In this document: positions 7,973 through 17,423 of the stretch, one piece after another
Layout: every line of letters starts with the position of its first letter
Position numbering within the stretch: position 1 is the stretch's first letter
Origin: an uncultured beta proteobacterium
GTDB lineage: Bacteria > Pseudomonadota > Gammaproteobacteria > Burkholderiales > Burkholderiaceae_C
Length of the DNA: 54,938 nt
NCBI GenBank assembly: GCA_903838565.1
Contig: CAILZB010000100.1
Coordinates: 1-54,938 of the forward strand
Reading direction: 5' to 3'
The notes under the pieces: model-generated
What the model saw: only the letters and a program-made list of their open reading frames with translations
The model's database searches: none
What the model was told of the DNA's origin: nothing
Made by a program: the position numbers and the translations under genes

Positions 7973-8395
7973 ATGTTCAGTCAGCGCATCAAGTCAGTGA
8001 TGGAGCACAAGAATATCGTCGTTGCTGCGCCGGAGACCAGCGTCAGCCAAGCCGCCAAGCTCATGGCGCAAAAGAAAATGAGCGCGGTGCTGGTGGTGCG
8101 CGAGGAGCTCCTGGTCGGGATATTCACCGAACGCGATGCGGTGTTTCGGGTCATTGCCCGCGGGCTGGACGTTCACAGCACGCGCTTGGCCGACGTGATG
8201 ACGCCCTCGCCCCAGACGGTCGAACCGGACAAGACCTTTGGCTATGCGCTGCTGCTGATGCATGAAAACGGCTTTCGCCATGTGCCCGTGGTCGTTGGCG
8301 GAAAACCCGTGGGCCTGGTCACGGCACGCAGCGCGCTCGACCCTGACCTGGAAGAGTTCGTCTCCGAAGAGCGTCGGCGCACGAACATCAGTTAG
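7973..8395 (+). CDS. CBS-domain protein
   Basis: 140 residues consisting almost only of two CBS motifs. The first (VVAAPETSVSQAAKLMAQKK) runs into VGIFTERDAVFRVI. The second (VMTPSPQTVEPDKTFGYAL) runs into HVPVVVGGKPVGLVTAR. Such stand-alone CBS pairs bind adenosyl ligands and often sense energy status. The ATG at 7973 has GGAGAG about 4-9 bases upstream; 40 earlier in-frame codons overlap the dispersed repeat and are not coding. A GC-rich hairpin with no T-run follows the stop (8395-8419). The target is unknown. Confidence 0.88.
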   Translation: MFSQRIKSVMEHKNIVVAAPETSVSQAAKLMAQKKMSAVLVVREELLVGIFTERDAVFRVIARGLDVHSTRLADVMTPSPQTVEPDKTFGYALLLMHENGFRHVPVVVGGKPVGLVTARSALDPDLEEFVSEERRRTNIS

Positions 8396-8447
8396 CGCAG
8401 CCGGCTGCGGCAGCTGCGCTTGGGCGCGCAAAAAGTCCGTCAGGCGG

Positions 8448-9839
8448 CTAACTCCCCGCCACCATCATCCGGTCCAGCAGGATCGACCCCACCGTTTTGG
8501 AGCCGTAGTTGTAGGCGTCCGCGCCGACGGCCTGAATCCCCTTGAGCATGTCCTTCATGCTGCCGGCGATGGTGATTTCGTGCACCGGGTAGGCGATCTG
8601 GCCGTTCTCCACCCAGAAACCGCTGGCGCCGCGCGAGTAGTCGCCGGTGACGTAATTCACGCCCTGCCCCATGAGTTCCGTCACGAACAGGCCGGTGCCG
8701 AGTTTGCGCAGCATCTCGTCCAGCGTATCGCTCTTGCGGGTATGGCGCGACGTGAGCACCAGATTGTGCGAGCCGCCGGCATTGCCGGTGGTCGCCATGC
8801 CCAGCTTTCGCGCCGAATAGCTGCTCAGGAAATAGCCCTGCACCCGGCCCGCTTCCACCACCTTGCGCGCGCTGACCTTGACGCCCTCGTCGTCAAACGG
8901 TGAGCTGCCCTTGCCGCGCCGGATGAAGGGGTCCTCCAGGATGTCGATGTGCTGTGGCAAGACGCGCTTGCCCAGGGAGTCGAGCAGAAAAGAGCTCTTG
9001 CGATAGAGCGCGCCGCCGCTCAGCGCCTGCACCAGACTGCCCAGCAGGCCCGCGGCCAGCGGCGACTCGAACAGCACTGCACATTGGGTCGTGGCAATCT
9101 TGCGCGACTTCAAACGGCTCAAGGCGCGCTGCGCAGCGTAGCGGCCCACGGCCTCGGGCGAAGCCAACTCTGCTGCGTCGCGCATCGAGCTGTACCAGGC
9201 ATCGCGCTGCATGCCAGCGCCCTTGCCGGCGATCGGCGACACCGAAAACGAGTGCCGCGAACTGGCATAACCGCCGCGAAAACCGTGCGTGTGCGCGCTG
9301 AAAAAATGCGCCTGCTGCGCCGACACGCTGGCACCTTCGCTGTTGGTGATCTTCTTGCTGGTCTGCAAGGCCGCGCTCTCGCAGCGCAGCGCCAAGGCCG
9401 CGGCCTGCGCACTGTCGATGGACCACGGGAAGAACAGTTCAAGGTCGCCGGGCTGGTCCGCGCTCTGCGCAATGTCGGCCTCGTGGGGCAGTCCGGCGGC
9501 AGGGTCTTCAGCGGTGAAACGGGCGATGTCGTAGGCGGCTTGCACGGTCTGCTGGATCGCGCGCCGCGAGAAGTCCGACGTGCTGGCGTTACCGCGGCGC
9601 TGACCGCTGTAGACCGTGATGCCCAGCGACTTGTCGCGATTGCGCTCGACGTTTTCGATCTCGCCCTTGCGCACCGAGACGCTCAGACCGCAGCCCTCTG
9701 AGGCTTCGGCTCCGGCATCGGTGGCACCGAGCTTCTTGGCGTGGGCCAGCGCCTGGTCCACCAGGTCTTCGAAAAAGACTTTGCTGTAGGCGAAACCGCG
9801 ATCGGGCGCGGGAGAAACGGGCATGGTGGGTTTTTTCAT
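8448..9839 (-). CDS. pmbA: Metalloprotease PmbA/TldE
   Basis: 463 residues, matching the usual ~450 of PmbA/TldE, the partner of TldD in a cytosolic protease that degrades or matures small peptides. Recognisable stretches are GLSVSVRKGEIENVERNRD, LGITVYSGQRRGNASTSD, HSFSVSPIAGKG, FDDEGV, and the C-terminal ELMGQGVNYVTGDYSRGASGF. PmbA lacks the TldD zinc-binding HExxxH motif, and none is seen here. Start ATG 9837-9839 (MKKPTMPVSP); a second Met five residues on is also possible because neither has a clear ribosome site. Divergent from yjgA, a common neighbour. Confidence 0.95.
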   Translation of the reverse strand: MKKPTMPVSPAPDRGFAYSKVFFEDLVDQALAHAKKLGATDAGAEASEGCGLSVSVRKGEIENVERNRDKSLGITVYSGQRRGNASTSDFSRRAIQQTVQAAYDIARFTAEDPAAGLPHEADIAQSADQPGDLELFFPWSIDSAQAAALALRCESAALQTSKKITNSEGASVSAQQAHFFSAHTHGFRGGYASSRHSFSVSPIAGKGAGMQRDAWYSSMRDAAELASPEAVGRYAAQRALSRLKSRKIATTQCAVLFESPLAAGLLGSLVQALSGGALYRKSSFLLDSLGKRVLPQHIDILEDPFIRRGKGSSPFDDEGVKVSARKVVEAGRVQGYFLSSYSARKLGMATTGNAGGSHNLVLTSRHTRKSDTLDEMLRKLGTGLFVTELMGQGVNYVTGDYSRGASGFWVENGQIAYPVHEITIAGSMKDMLKGIQAVGADAYNYGSKTVGSILLDRMMVAGS

Positions 9840-9904
9840 AGCGGAGGCTATGATACTTGCCGCTGCCGTCTCACTGTGGGCGATGCCCAGATTCACCACT
9901 CACC

Positions 9905-10561
9905 ATGACCAGAAAACTCAAAAAAGGCTATTACGTCAAAGGCCAGTTCATTGCCGAAGGCAGCGAAGCCGACCTCGCGTTCAAGCTCGAACTCAAGGGC
10001 AGCGACGAGCCCAGTCGCACCGAACTCAAGCGCGAGAGCGACGAACTGCAGGAGCTCGGCGAAGCCCTGCTGACGCTGCGCCCGGCGCTGCTGGCGCGCC
10101 TGATGCTGTCGGAAAAACTGGTCGACGCCGTGACGGAGGCCAAGCGCATCACCAACTTCGAAGGCAAACGCCGCCAGATGCAGTTCATCGGCAAGCTCAT
10201 GCGCAAGCTGGAGCCGCAGATGCTGGTGGCCATACGCGCCGCCCTGCACGAGCAGAACTTCGGGTCGGCCCAGGAGTCGCTCTCATTGCACCAGGCTGAA
10301 CAGTGGCGCGATCGGCTCATCGCCGACGACGGCGCCTTTACCGAGTGGATCAACACCTACACGGGCACCGACAGCCAGCAGTTGCGCGCGCTGATTCGCC
10401 AGGCGCGCAAGGACGCTGCAGCACTGCCCAAGACGCCTGCCGGTGAGGCGCCGCGCCATGGACGCGCCTATCGCGAACTGTTTCAACTGGTGCGCGAGCA
10501 GATGCAGGCCATTCCCGCGCCCGAGCTGCCCGACGTTCCCTCCATCGCCAGCATGCAGTGA
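9905..10561 (+). CDS. yjgA: Ribosome-associated protein YjgA (DarP, DUF615)
   Basis: 218 residues of the DUF615 family, known in E. coli as an assembly factor associated with the 50S ribosomal subunit. It is highly charged, with KRITNFEGKRRQMQFIGKLM in the centre and the C-terminal GRAYRELFQLVREQM, both hallmark segments. The ATG at 9905 (MTRKLKKGYY) matches the usual family start. It is divergent from pmbA with 65 bases between the starts, and its TGA overlaps or abuts the mog start, so these two are likely translated together. Confidence 0.92.
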   Translation: MTRKLKKGYYVKGQFIAEGSEADLAFKLELKGSDEPSRTELKRESDELQELGEALLTLRPALLARLMLSEKLVDAVTEAKRITNFEGKRRQMQFIGKLMRKLEPQMLVAIRAALHEQNFGSAQESLSLHQAEQWRDRLIADDGAFTEWINTYTGTDSQQLRALIRQARKDAAALPKTPAGEAPRHGRAYRELFQLVREQMQAIPAPELPDVPSIASMQ

Positions 10562-10563
10562 CC

Positions 10564-11166
10564 ATGCAGACGAACGACACGCAGGACGCCGTGAGGATCG
10601 GCATCGTCTCCATCAGCGACCGCGCCTCCAGCGGCGTGTACCAGGACCAGGGCCTGCCCGCGCTGCAAGCCTGGCTCACACGGGCGCTGAAGAACCCCCT
10701 CACGTTTGACGCCCGTCTCATTCCCGACGAGCAGAGCATCATCAGCGCCACGCTGATCGAGCTGGTCAACGCCGGCTGCGCCCTGGTGCTCACCACCGGC
10801 GGCACCGGGCCCGCGCTGCGCGATGTCACACCCGAAGCCACGCTGGCCGTGGCGCACAAGGAGATGCCCGGCTTTGGCGAGCAGATGCGCCAGATCAGCC
10901 TGAAGTTTGTGCCCACAGCGATCCTGTCGCGCCAGGTGGCCGTGATCCGCGAGCGCTGCCTCATCATCAACCTGCCGGGCCAACCCAAGGCGATCGCCGA
11001 GACGCTGGAAGGACTGAAGGACGCCGCTGGCCAATCGCTGGTGAACGGCATCTTTGCCGCCGTGCCCTACTGCGTGGACCTGATCGGTGGGCCCTACCTG
11101 GAATGCGACGAGGCAGTGTGCAAGGCGTTCCGACCCAAATCAGCGCTGCGCCCGGCGCGCGCCTGA
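10564..11166 (+). CDS. mog: Molybdopterin adenylyltransferase
   Basis: 200 residues of the MogA/MoaB fold. The enzyme adenylylates molybdopterin before molybdenum insertion. Signatures: IGIVSISDRASSGVYQDQG at the N-terminus and ALVLTTGGTGPALRDVTPEA in the middle, the latter containing the TTGGTG phosphate-binding loop. I took the ATG at 10564; a GTG at 10558 overlaps the yjgA stop in a GTGA and is an equally good coupled start. Its product is needed by the xanthine dehydrogenase encoded 4-8 kb upstream. It converges on cysE with only 3 bases between the stops. Confidence 0.93.
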   Translation: MQTNDTQDAVRIGIVSISDRASSGVYQDQGLPALQAWLTRALKNPLTFDARLIPDEQSIISATLIELVNAGCALVLTTGGTGPALRDVTPEATLAVAHKEMPGFGEQMRQISLKFVPTAILSRQVAVIRERCLIINLPGQPKAIAETLEGLKDAAGQSLVNGIFAAVPYCVDLIGGPYLECDEAVCKAFRPKSALRPARA

Positions 11167-11169
11167 GCG

Positions 11170-11943
11170 CTACTTGCCTACGAGCTCGTTGAGCTTGGCT
11201 GCCTCAAAGTGCTCGCTGCGCGCGGCGTCGCCGGGGACGCAGTCGGGCTCATGGCGTTGCGCCGAGAGTTGTTCTATGGTTTTCCACAGCAGCGCAATCT
11301 GATGCTCCTGCGCCGCGGCGTGGTCGATCAGGCCGCGCATGGCCTGGCTCAGGGGGTCGTCATTCTGCGTCACGCCGTACGCTGAAAAACCCATTTTGGA
11401 AGCGGCTTCCTCGCGCTTCACGTCGAGTTCGGCCTGGATGATGCGGGCCGGATTACCCACTGCCGTGGCCCCGGCCGGCACCGGCTTGGTGACGACCGCA
11501 TTCGAGCCCACCTTGGCGCCGTCGCCCACGGTGAAGCCGCCCAACACCTGGGCCCCCGCGCCCACGACCACGTCGCGGCCCAGCGTGGGGTGGCGCTTGA
11601 CGCCCTTGTAGAGCGAAGTGCCGCCCAGGGTCACGCCCTGGTAGATGGTGCAGCCGTCGCCGATCTCTGCGGTCTCGCCCACCACCACGCCCATGGCATG
11701 GTCAAAGAAGACGCGCTCACCGATGTGGGCACCGGGATGGATTTCTATGCCCGTGAGAAAGCGCGAAATGTGCGAAATGAAACGGCCCAGCCACTTCAGT
11801 CCGTGGTTCCAGCACCAGTGCGCGCGCCGGTGCAGGATGAGCGCGTGCAGGCCCGGATAGCAGGTGAGCACCTCCCAGCGGCTGCGCGCAGCCGGGTCGC
11901 GATCGAGGATGCATTGGATGTCGGAGCGCAGGCGTGAAAGCAT
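11170..11943 (-). CDS. cysE: Serine O-acetyltransferase
   Basis: 257 residues. CysE makes O-acetylserine from serine and acetyl-CoA, the first step of cysteine synthesis. The N-terminal helical part has [20 protein letters not shown]. The left-handed beta-helix has [39 protein letters not shown] and [18 protein letters not shown], with the active-site His-containing segments present. The C-terminal tail is longer than in the E. coli enzyme. It lies 9 bases downstream of trmJ, so the two form a transcription unit. Confidence 0.96.
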   Translation of the reverse strand: MLSRLRSDIQCILDRDPAARSRWEVLTCYPGLHALILHRRAHWCWNHGLKWLGRFISHISRFLTGIEIHPGAHIGERVFFDHAMGVVVGETAEIGDGCTIYQGVTLGGTSLYKGVKRHPTLGRDVVVGAGAQVLGGFTVGDGAKVGSNAVVTKPVPAGATAVGNPARIIQAELDVKREEAASKMGFSAYGVTQNDDPLSQAMRGLIDHAAAQEHQIALLWKTIEQLSAQRHEPDCVPGDAARSEHFEAAKLNELVGK

Positions 11944-11952
11944 GGTCGGAGT

Positions 11953-12714
11953 CTAGCTTTTTGCTGAACCGTCTGCCGCCGGTGTCGAGTGCGAACCTGC
12001 AGCCGTCATGGCCTTGGCGACGCCGCGCAGGATGTGGATCTCCTCCTGCGTGAGCTGCGCGCGGTTGAAGAGCTGGTTCAGCCTTGGCATGAGCTTCTTG
12101 GGCGCTTGCGGGTCGAGAAAGCCGATGTCCACCAGCGCCTTTTCCCAGTGCGCCAACATGCCGCCGAGCTGTTGTGCATCGGCCAGCACGCCGGGCACGG
12201 TCGCCTGCTGCACCGGGAAACCGCCCAGCGCCTGGCGCCACTCATAGGCGATCAACTGCACCGCGGCGCCCAGATTGAGCGAACCAAAATTCGGATCGGT
12301 GGGGATGCTCAAGGCCACGTGGCAGCGGTACACGTCCTCGTTGGCCATGCCAAAGCGCTCCGAGCCGAACAGGAAGGCGACGCCGCCCGGCGGCGTCTGC
12401 TGTTCTTTCATGAGCAGTTCAAAATGCTGACGCGGTGCCCGCGTGGGCGGGCCAAAGTCGCGCGGTGTCATGGCCGTGGCGCACAGGTGCGTCATGCCGT
12501 CCAGCGCCTCGTCCAGCGTGGCGACGATGCGCGCGTTCTTCAGCACGTCCAGCGCGCCGCTGGCGCGCTGTATGGTTTCCTCGCGCCGCAGCACGTTGTC
12601 CCAGCGCGGTGCGACCAGCACCAGATCGCCAAAACCCATGGTTTTCATGGCGCGCGCGGTGGCGCCGACGTTGCCCGCGTGGCTGGTCTGGATCAGGATG
12701 AATCGGGTCTGCAT
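11953..12714 (-). CDS. trmJ: tRNA (cytidine/uridine-2'-O-)-methyltransferase TrmJ
   Basis: 253 residues of the SPOUT/TrmH group 1 family that 2'-O-methylates position 32 of tRNAs. Signatures: [20 protein letters not shown] at the start, [14 protein letters not shown] (motif 2), and [20 protein letters not shown] (motif 3, trefoil knot). The C-terminal ~90 residues form the helical extension typical of TrmJ. It precedes cysE by 9 bases and is divergent from suhB, which leaves a 117-base promoter region. Confidence 0.94.
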   Translation of the reverse strand: MQTRFILIQTSHAGNVGATARAMKTMGFGDLVLVAPRWDNVLRREETIQRASGALDVLKNARIVATLDEALDGMTHLCATAMTPRDFGPPTRAPRQHFELLMKEQQTPPGGVAFLFGSERFGMANEDVYRCHVALSIPTDPNFGSLNLGAAVQLIAYEWRQALGGFPVQQATVPGVLADAQQLGGMLAHWEKALVDIGFLDPQAPKKLMPRLNQLFNRAQLTQEEIHILRGVAKAMTAAGSHSTPAADGSAKS

Positions 12715-12831
12715 GGGTCTGGATCAGGCTTTGAAAGCCGTGCCGGTAAAATCGACCTATTGTCGCCGCCCGCATCGACGGGTATTTCCACAGCTCTTCC
12801 CTGTCGCCGCACCCGCGGCACTGAACAATTT

Positions 12832-13698
12832 ATGTCGTCCCCCAATCTGCACCCCATGCTCAACGTGGCCGTCAAGGCCGCCCGCGCCGCTGGCGCCATC
12901 ATCAACCGCGCCGCGCTGGATGTGGAAGCGGTGCGCATTTCGCAAAAGCAGATCAACGATTTCGTCACCGAAGTCGATCATGCGAGCGAGAAAGTCATCA
13001 TCGAAACCCTGCTCGGCGCCTACCCGGGCCACGGCATCCTGGCCGAAGAGTCGGGCTCCGAGCACGGCGCGCGCGACTCCGAATGCGTGTGGATCATCGA
13101 CCCGCTGGACGGCACCACGAATTTCATCCACGGCTTTCCGGTGTATTGCGTGAGCATCGCGCTGGCCGTGCGCGGCAAGGTCGAGCAGGCGGTGATTTTC
13201 GACCCCAGCCGCAACGACCTGTTCACCGCCACCAAGGGACGCGGCGCCTATTGCAACGACCGGCGCCTGCGCGTCTCCAAACGCACCCGGCTGTCCGAGT
13301 GCCTGCTGTCCACGGGTTTCCCGTTTCGGCCCGGCGACAATTTCAAGAGTTATCTGAACATGATGGGCGACGTGATGCAGGTCACCAGCGGGCTGCGCCG
13401 CCCGGGCGCTGCCGCGCTCGATCTGGCTTATGTGGCTGCGGGATTTACCGATGGTTTCTTCGAAAAGGGCCTGCAGCCCTGGGACGTGGCGGCCGGCTCG
13501 CTGCTGGTGACCGAGGCTGGCGGCCTGGTCGGCAACTTCACCGGCGAAGCCAACTTTCTGGAGCAGCAGGAATGCATGGCCGCCAGCCCCAAGATCTACG
13601 GCCAGTTGGTTCCGCTGCTGGGCAAGTACAGCAAGTTCGCCGGCGCTGCCGACAAGGCGGTGGTGGTTCAGGCTGCGGCCGATCGCTCGCAGCCCTGA
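12832..13698 (+). CDS. suhB: Inositol-1-monophosphatase family protein SuhB
   Basis: 288 residues. The metal-binding DPLDGTTNF (Asp90 and Asp93) and C-terminal [15 protein letters not shown] are both present, as is the upstream Glu pair in [10 protein letters not shown]. Family members dephosphorylate inositol monophosphate, and in proteobacteria SuhB also joins rRNA antitermination complexes. The ATG at 12832 gives the normal N-terminus ([21 protein letters not shown]). A TAAAAT at 12747-12752 may be the -10. The 3' end overlaps the convergent GGDEF/EAL gene by 31 bases. Confidence 0.95.
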   Translation: MSSPNLHPMLNVAVKAARAAGAIINRAALDVEAVRISQKQINDFVTEVDHASEKVIIETLLGAYPGHGILAEESGSEHGARDSECVWIIDPLDGTTNFIHGFPVYCVSIALAVRGKVEQAVIFDPSRNDLFTATKGRGAYCNDRRLRVSKRTRLSECLLSTGFPFRPGDNFKSYLNMMGDVMQVTSGLRRPGAAALDLAYVAAGFTDGFFEKGLQPWDVAAGSLLVTEAGGLVGNFTGEANFLEQQECMAASPKIYGQLVPLLGKYSKFAGAADKAVVVQAAADRSQP

Positions 13699-16568
13699 AG
13701 CAGGCGCATCAGCTCCGCCTCCGGCTCAGGACGACCAAAAAGATAGCCCTGGAACGCGAGGCAGCCATGGGCTTGCAGAAACTGCAGCTGCCCCTGCGTC
13801 TCCACCCCTTCGGCCACGACGCTGAGTCCCAGGCTTTGCGCCAGGGTCATGATGGTGCGCGCGATGGCAGCGGCATTGGCGTCGACCAGCACATCGCGCA
13901 CGAAGGATCGGTCGATCTTGAGTTGCTCCAGCGGCAGGCGGTTGAGGTAGGCCAGGGACGAATAGCCGGTGCCAAAATCATCCAGTGAAAAACCCACACC
14001 GCAGGCCTTGAGCGCGCCCATCTTTGCAATCGTGTCCTCGATGTCGTTGAGCAGCATGCTCTCCGTCAGCTCCAGCTTCAGTCGCGCCGCCGGCGCACCG
14101 GTTTGCTCGAGCACAGTGAGCACCTGCGCCACAAAGTCGCTCTGGCGCAGCTGCACCGCGCTCACATTCACCGCGATGTGCAAGGCTGCCGTGCTGCCGT
14201 GCTGTGCCCACGCCGCCAGCCGCTCGCAGGCCAGGCGCAGCACGCGCTGGCCCAGCGGAAGAATCAATCCGGTCTGCTCCGCCACACCAATGAATTCGCC
14301 GGGCAACACCAGCTGGCGCAAGGGATGGGCCCAGCGCACCAGCGCCTCGGCACCCACCAGCACCGCATTCGCGTCCACCACCGGCTGGTAGTGCAGCAGC
14401 AATTCGTCGCGCTCCAGGGCGAGGCGCAAATCGGCCTCGACCTGGGCCCGCTCGGTCACCACCGACTGCATGCCTGGATCGAAAAACCGCAAGGTGTTTC
14501 GCCCCGCCGACTTTGACTGGTACATCGCCAGATCGGCCTGCTTGAGCAGATTTTCCACGCTGTGGTCCTGCTCGCCAAACAGCGTCACGCCGATGCTGGG
14601 CGAGCTCATGTGCCACTTCAGTCCCACCGCAAACGGCGCATGGAATGCCGCCAGTATCTTGTCGCCCACAGCCTGCGCCTGGGCCACGGCTTCGAGCGGA
14701 TTGAGCCCTTCGAGCATGACGATGAATTCATCACCGCCCAGGCGTGACACCGTGTCCATGGCGCGCACGCAGCCGCAAAGGCGTTGCCCCACTCCGCGCA
14801 GCAGCGCGTCGCCGGTATCGTGGCCCTGGGTGTCGTTGAGCGTCTTGAAATTGTCCAGATCGATGAAGAGCAGCGCGCCTTGCGTCTGATGGCGCGCAGC
14901 CGACTCCAGCGCCTTGCCCAGGCGATCGAGCATCAGGCGACGATTGGGCAAGCCGGTGAGCGGGTCGTAAAAGGCCAGGCTCTCGGTCTCACTCTCCGCT
15001 GTCTTGCGCTTCGTGATGTCCTGCCCCACGCCCCGGTAGCCCGTGAAGCGGCCGTCTTCACCAAACATCGGAACGCCGCCGATGACCACCCAGTAACTTT
15101 GACCCTCGCTGTCGACCCGGTTCAATTCGAGATTGCGAAAGCTCTGGTGCGCCTCGAGCGTGGCGCGATGCGCGGCCCAGTCGGCCTCGCTCATGTTGGT
15201 GGCACCCAGGGCCCAGCGCGTCATGCCCAGCACCTCGCTTTGCGGCGCACCCGCCTTGTTGGCGTCGTAGCCGTCAAAGCGCACGAACCTGAACTGCTCG
15301 TCGATCTCCCAGTACCAGTCGGATGACAGTTCCGTCAGATGGCGAAACCGCTCCTCGCTGTCGCGCAGCGCCTGCTGCGCTTCGAAGTAGTCGGTGACGT
15401 CGCTGATAGTGCGCACCCAGCCGCCAGCGGGCAACGCCACCGTCTTGACCTCCAGATAACGGCCGCTGCGCGTCTTGCGCCAATAGTTGGCGGGCAAGCC
15501 GCTGCTGCTCAGACACCCGGTGCGGTACTCTTCAGCCAGTTGCTTGCGCACGTCGGACACGGCCAGGCTGTATTCATCGCCAAAATCGCCACGATCCTTT
15601 TGCACCTTAAAGATGTCGCGCATATGGGGCCCGCTGGCCATCAACTCTGGCGGCAACTCCAGCAGTTCACACAGGCGCTGATTGAAATTGATCACCTGTC
15701 CATCGGCTCCGATCTGCAAGATGCCCTGAGCGATGTTGCCCATGGACACATTGAGCAGCTGCGTCTTTTGCTCCAGCAGTTCTGCCGCCTGACGCAACTG
15801 GTCTTCGGACTCGTGCACATGGGAGACATCCATGACGGTGCCTGAGAGGCGCAGCGGTAGCCCAGCAGTGTCGCATTGGGTCACGCGGCTGTGGCTGAGC
15901 AACCAGACCCAATGCCCCTGCTTGTGCCGCACCCGGTATTCGGAGCGAAAGCCGGCGCGGTGCCCCTGCGTCTGCGCCTTCCCTACAGACTCCAGCCGTG
16001 GCTGGTCCTGCGGATGAACACGCTGCAGGAACGTGTCCACATTCCAGACCCATTCGTCTGCAGCAAAGCCCAGCATGGTGCAGGCGCGTTCATTCAGGCT
16101 CAATGCGCCGGTGTCCAGTCGCCGCTCCCACCAACCCACGTCGGCGTGCTCGAGCGCCAGCGCAAACCGGGACGTCACGTCGGCCAATCGAGCTCTCGTC
16201 TGCGCCCTCGACAACGCCGCGAGAACCTGCGCTGGCAGCAACTCGACGTAGCGGCCGGCGGGATCGACCACGACAAAATCGGAAAAACCCTGCTCCAGTG
16301 CGCGCGCGGCCTGCGCTTCCTGCCCCTGAGCAATGCACAGGATCATGGTCTGATCGGGGAAGCGCTGGAGCAGATCAACGGCACAACCGTCGGCCAGGTC
16401 ATGGCGCACCAGAACCAGTTCAAATTTCGCCCGCTCCAGCGCGCGTCGCCCCTGTTCCAGGCTCTGCACCAGTACGATGTGCCAGGGCAGACCTTCGTGC
16501 ATCACGGCGTCGATCAAGGCCTGGGCCTGGCGTGCGTCGCTCTCGATCAGCAATAGGGCGATGGTCAT
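13668..16568 (-). CDS. REC-like/PAS/GGDEF/EAL dual c-di-GMP protein
   Basis: 966 residues. Residues 1-~125 resemble a response-regulator receiver ([30 protein letters not shown]), but the usual acidic pair and Asp context are altered. PAS/PAC segments follow (~140-255, ~265-390, ~410-530). GGDEF is at 611-615 with an RAMD inhibitory site five residues before it. EAL is at 741-743, and the metal and catalytic set [23 protein letters not shown] and FQGYLF is intact. It should be able both to make and to degrade c-di-GMP. No membrane span is seen, so it is cytosolic. It is a clear paralogue of the protein at 44581-47631. The stop overlaps the suhB 3' end. Confidence 0.93.
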   Translation of the reverse strand: MTIALLLIESDARQAQALIDAVMHEGLPWHIVLVQSLEQGRRALERAKFELVLVRHDLADGCAVDLLQRFPDQTMILCIAQGQEAQAARALEQGFSDFVVVDPAGRYVELLPAQVLAALSRAQTRARLADVTSRFALALEHADVGWWERRLDTGALSLNERACTMLGFAADEWVWNVDTFLQRVHPQDQPRLESVGKAQTQGHRAGFRSEYRVRHKQGHWVWLLSHSRVTQCDTAGLPLRLSGTVMDVSHVHESEDQLRQAAELLEQKTQLLNVSMGNIAQGILQIGADGQVINFNQRLCELLELPPELMASGPHMRDIFKVQKDRGDFGDEYSLAVSDVRKQLAEEYRTGCLSSSGLPANYWRKTRSGRYLEVKTVALPAGGWVRTISDVTDYFEAQQALRDSEERFRHLTELSSDWYWEIDEQFRFVRFDGYDANKAGAPQSEVLGMTRWALGATNMSEADWAAHRATLEAHQSFRNLELNRVDSEGQSYWVVIGGVPMFGEDGRFTGYRGVGQDITKRKTAESETESLAFYDPLTGLPNRRLMLDRLGKALESAARHQTQGALLFIDLDNFKTLNDTQGHDTGDALLRGVGQRLCGCVRAMDTVSRLGGDEFIVMLEGLNPLEAVAQAQAVGDKILAAFHAPFAVGLKWHMSSPSIGVTLFGEQDHSVENLLKQADLAMYQSKSAGRNTLRFFDPGMQSVVTERAQVEADLRLALERDELLLHYQPVVDANAVLVGAEALVRWAHPLRQLVLPGEFIGVAEQTGLILPLGQRVLRLACERLAAWAQHGSTAALHIAVNVSAVQLRQSDFVAQVLTVLEQTGAPAARLKLELTESMLLNDIEDTIAKMGALKACGVGFSLDDFGTGYSSLAYLNRLPLEQLKIDRSFVRDVLVDANAAAIARTIMTLAQSLGLSVVAEGVETQGQLQFLQAHGCLAFQGYLFGRPEPEAELMRLLQGCERSAAA

Positions 16569-16587
16569 GTGGTCGAAAATACCACAT
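16567..16587 (-). promoter_or_regulatory. Hairpin overlapping the start codon of the GGDEF/EAL gene
   Basis: ATGTGGT (16567-16573) and ACCACAT (16581-16587) form a perfect 7-base stem with a 7-base loop. The start ATG (16566-16568) of the downstream minus-strand gene overlaps the stem foot. In mRNA this could hide the start, or as DNA it could be an operator. No clear ribosome site is seen before the ATG. Confidence 0.45.
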
Positions 16588-16620
16588 TAAAGCCTCCCCG
16601 GGTTCGGGAATTTGGCGGTA

Positions 16621-17127
16621 TTACTTCACGCTAACCGCATCCGTCATGCGGTAGTACAGACCATAGCTGTCGTCGTTGAGCACCAGGAATCGGCCTTCCA
16701 CCGTGACCGGCTCCAGCGTGTATTTGACCGGCGTCTTGGTCTTGACCTCGACCATGCTCTCGGGTCCGCCCGGGGTGCAAAAGGCGCAGGTCAAGGGCAC
16801 CGAGGTGAGCAGGAAATGCTTCTGTTTTTCGCCCGGCTCCAGCGGCATCATGAAGCCCTGAACGCGCTGCGGCTTCTCGTTCAAGGCCACCTGGCTGGCG
16901 TTGAACTGAGGCAGGATGCGGTTCTTTTGCGCCTTGGTCTTGACGTCGGTCAGCACCGACCAGGCCACCACGTCCTTGCGCTCGGGCAGCGGCGCAAACG
17001 GACTGTTGGGGCTGTGCACGCCGGGGCCGGAGCCACCGGGCAAATCAATCGATCCAGGCAGCATGGTTTGCGCCTGGGCCGCCAAGCCCATGGCCGCCAG
17101 CAGCAGTGCGACAAGTTTAGTGTTCAT
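16621..17127 (-). CDS. Periplasmic DUF3299 protein
   Basis: 168 residues with a cleavable signal peptide (LLLAAMGLAAQAQ). The C-terminal domain VQGFMMPLEPGEKQKHFLLT followed by VPLTCAFCTPGGPESMVEV is typical of DUF3299, including the conserved CxxC-type Cys pair (CAFC). It is last in a four-gene minus-strand operon behind an ABC ATPase, an FtsX-like permease and a small Cys-rich protein, and its start lies inside the end of that small gene (11-base overlap). DUF3299 genes are known near zinc-responsive ABC clusters in other bacteria, so a role in metal handling is an inference. Confidence 0.85.
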   Translation of the reverse strand: MNTKLVALLLAAMGLAAQAQTMLPGSIDLPGGSGPGVHSPNSPFAPLPERKDVVAWSVLTDVKTKAQKNRILPQFNASQVALNEKPQRVQGFMMPLEPGEKQKHFLLTSVPLTCAFCTPGGPESMVEVKTKTPVKYTLEPVTVEGRFLVLNDDSYGLYYRMTDAVSVK

Positions 17128-17365
17128 GTTTCATCCCGCAGTATTTTCCGATGGCCAGACCCTTGCACGCGATCTGGAGTTCCTTCTCGCAGACCTCGTC
17201 TTTCTTGCCCGACTCCAGGCATTTGGCCGCGGCCTCGTGTGCCGCCGCCATGGCGCGGTGGCGCGCGATATCTTCCCGGGCTTCCTTGTCGAGCGGCTGT
17301 GCCCAGCCTGCGCTCGCGCCCAGCAGGAACGCCAGTGCGGCGCAGTAATTTAAACACTTTTTCAT
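17117..17365 (-). CDS. Small secreted Cys-rich protein
   Basis: 82 residues. The ATG at 17365 has AGGAG about 9 bases upstream; a longer frame to 17434 is not favoured. A signal peptide (NYCAALAFLLGASAGWAQ) precedes a mature part of about 60 residues, predicted all-helical and rich in Lys, Ala and Glu. The mature part has five Cys: C-x9-C (CLESGKKDEVC), the adjoining IAC, and GKYC, then a C-terminal KHEH. This could be a disulfide-braced helical hairpin or a metal site. The family is not recognised. It is embedded in the ABC/DUF3299 operon and overlaps the next start. Confidence 0.8.
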   Translation of the reverse strand: MKKCLNYCAALAFLLGASAGWAQPLDKEAREDIARHRAMAAAHEAAAKCLESGKKDEVCEKELQIACKGLAIGKYCGMKHEH

Positions 17366-17423
17366 GATCTCTGCTCCTGGTATCGGTGAAGGACAGAGCA
17401 CGCAGGGTCTGTCCCAAAAAAAA

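Noticed and set aside
8395..8419. GCGCAGC/GCTGCGC hairpin after the CBS gene as a terminator
   Set aside because: The stem is good but no T-run follows, so I only mention it with the gene.
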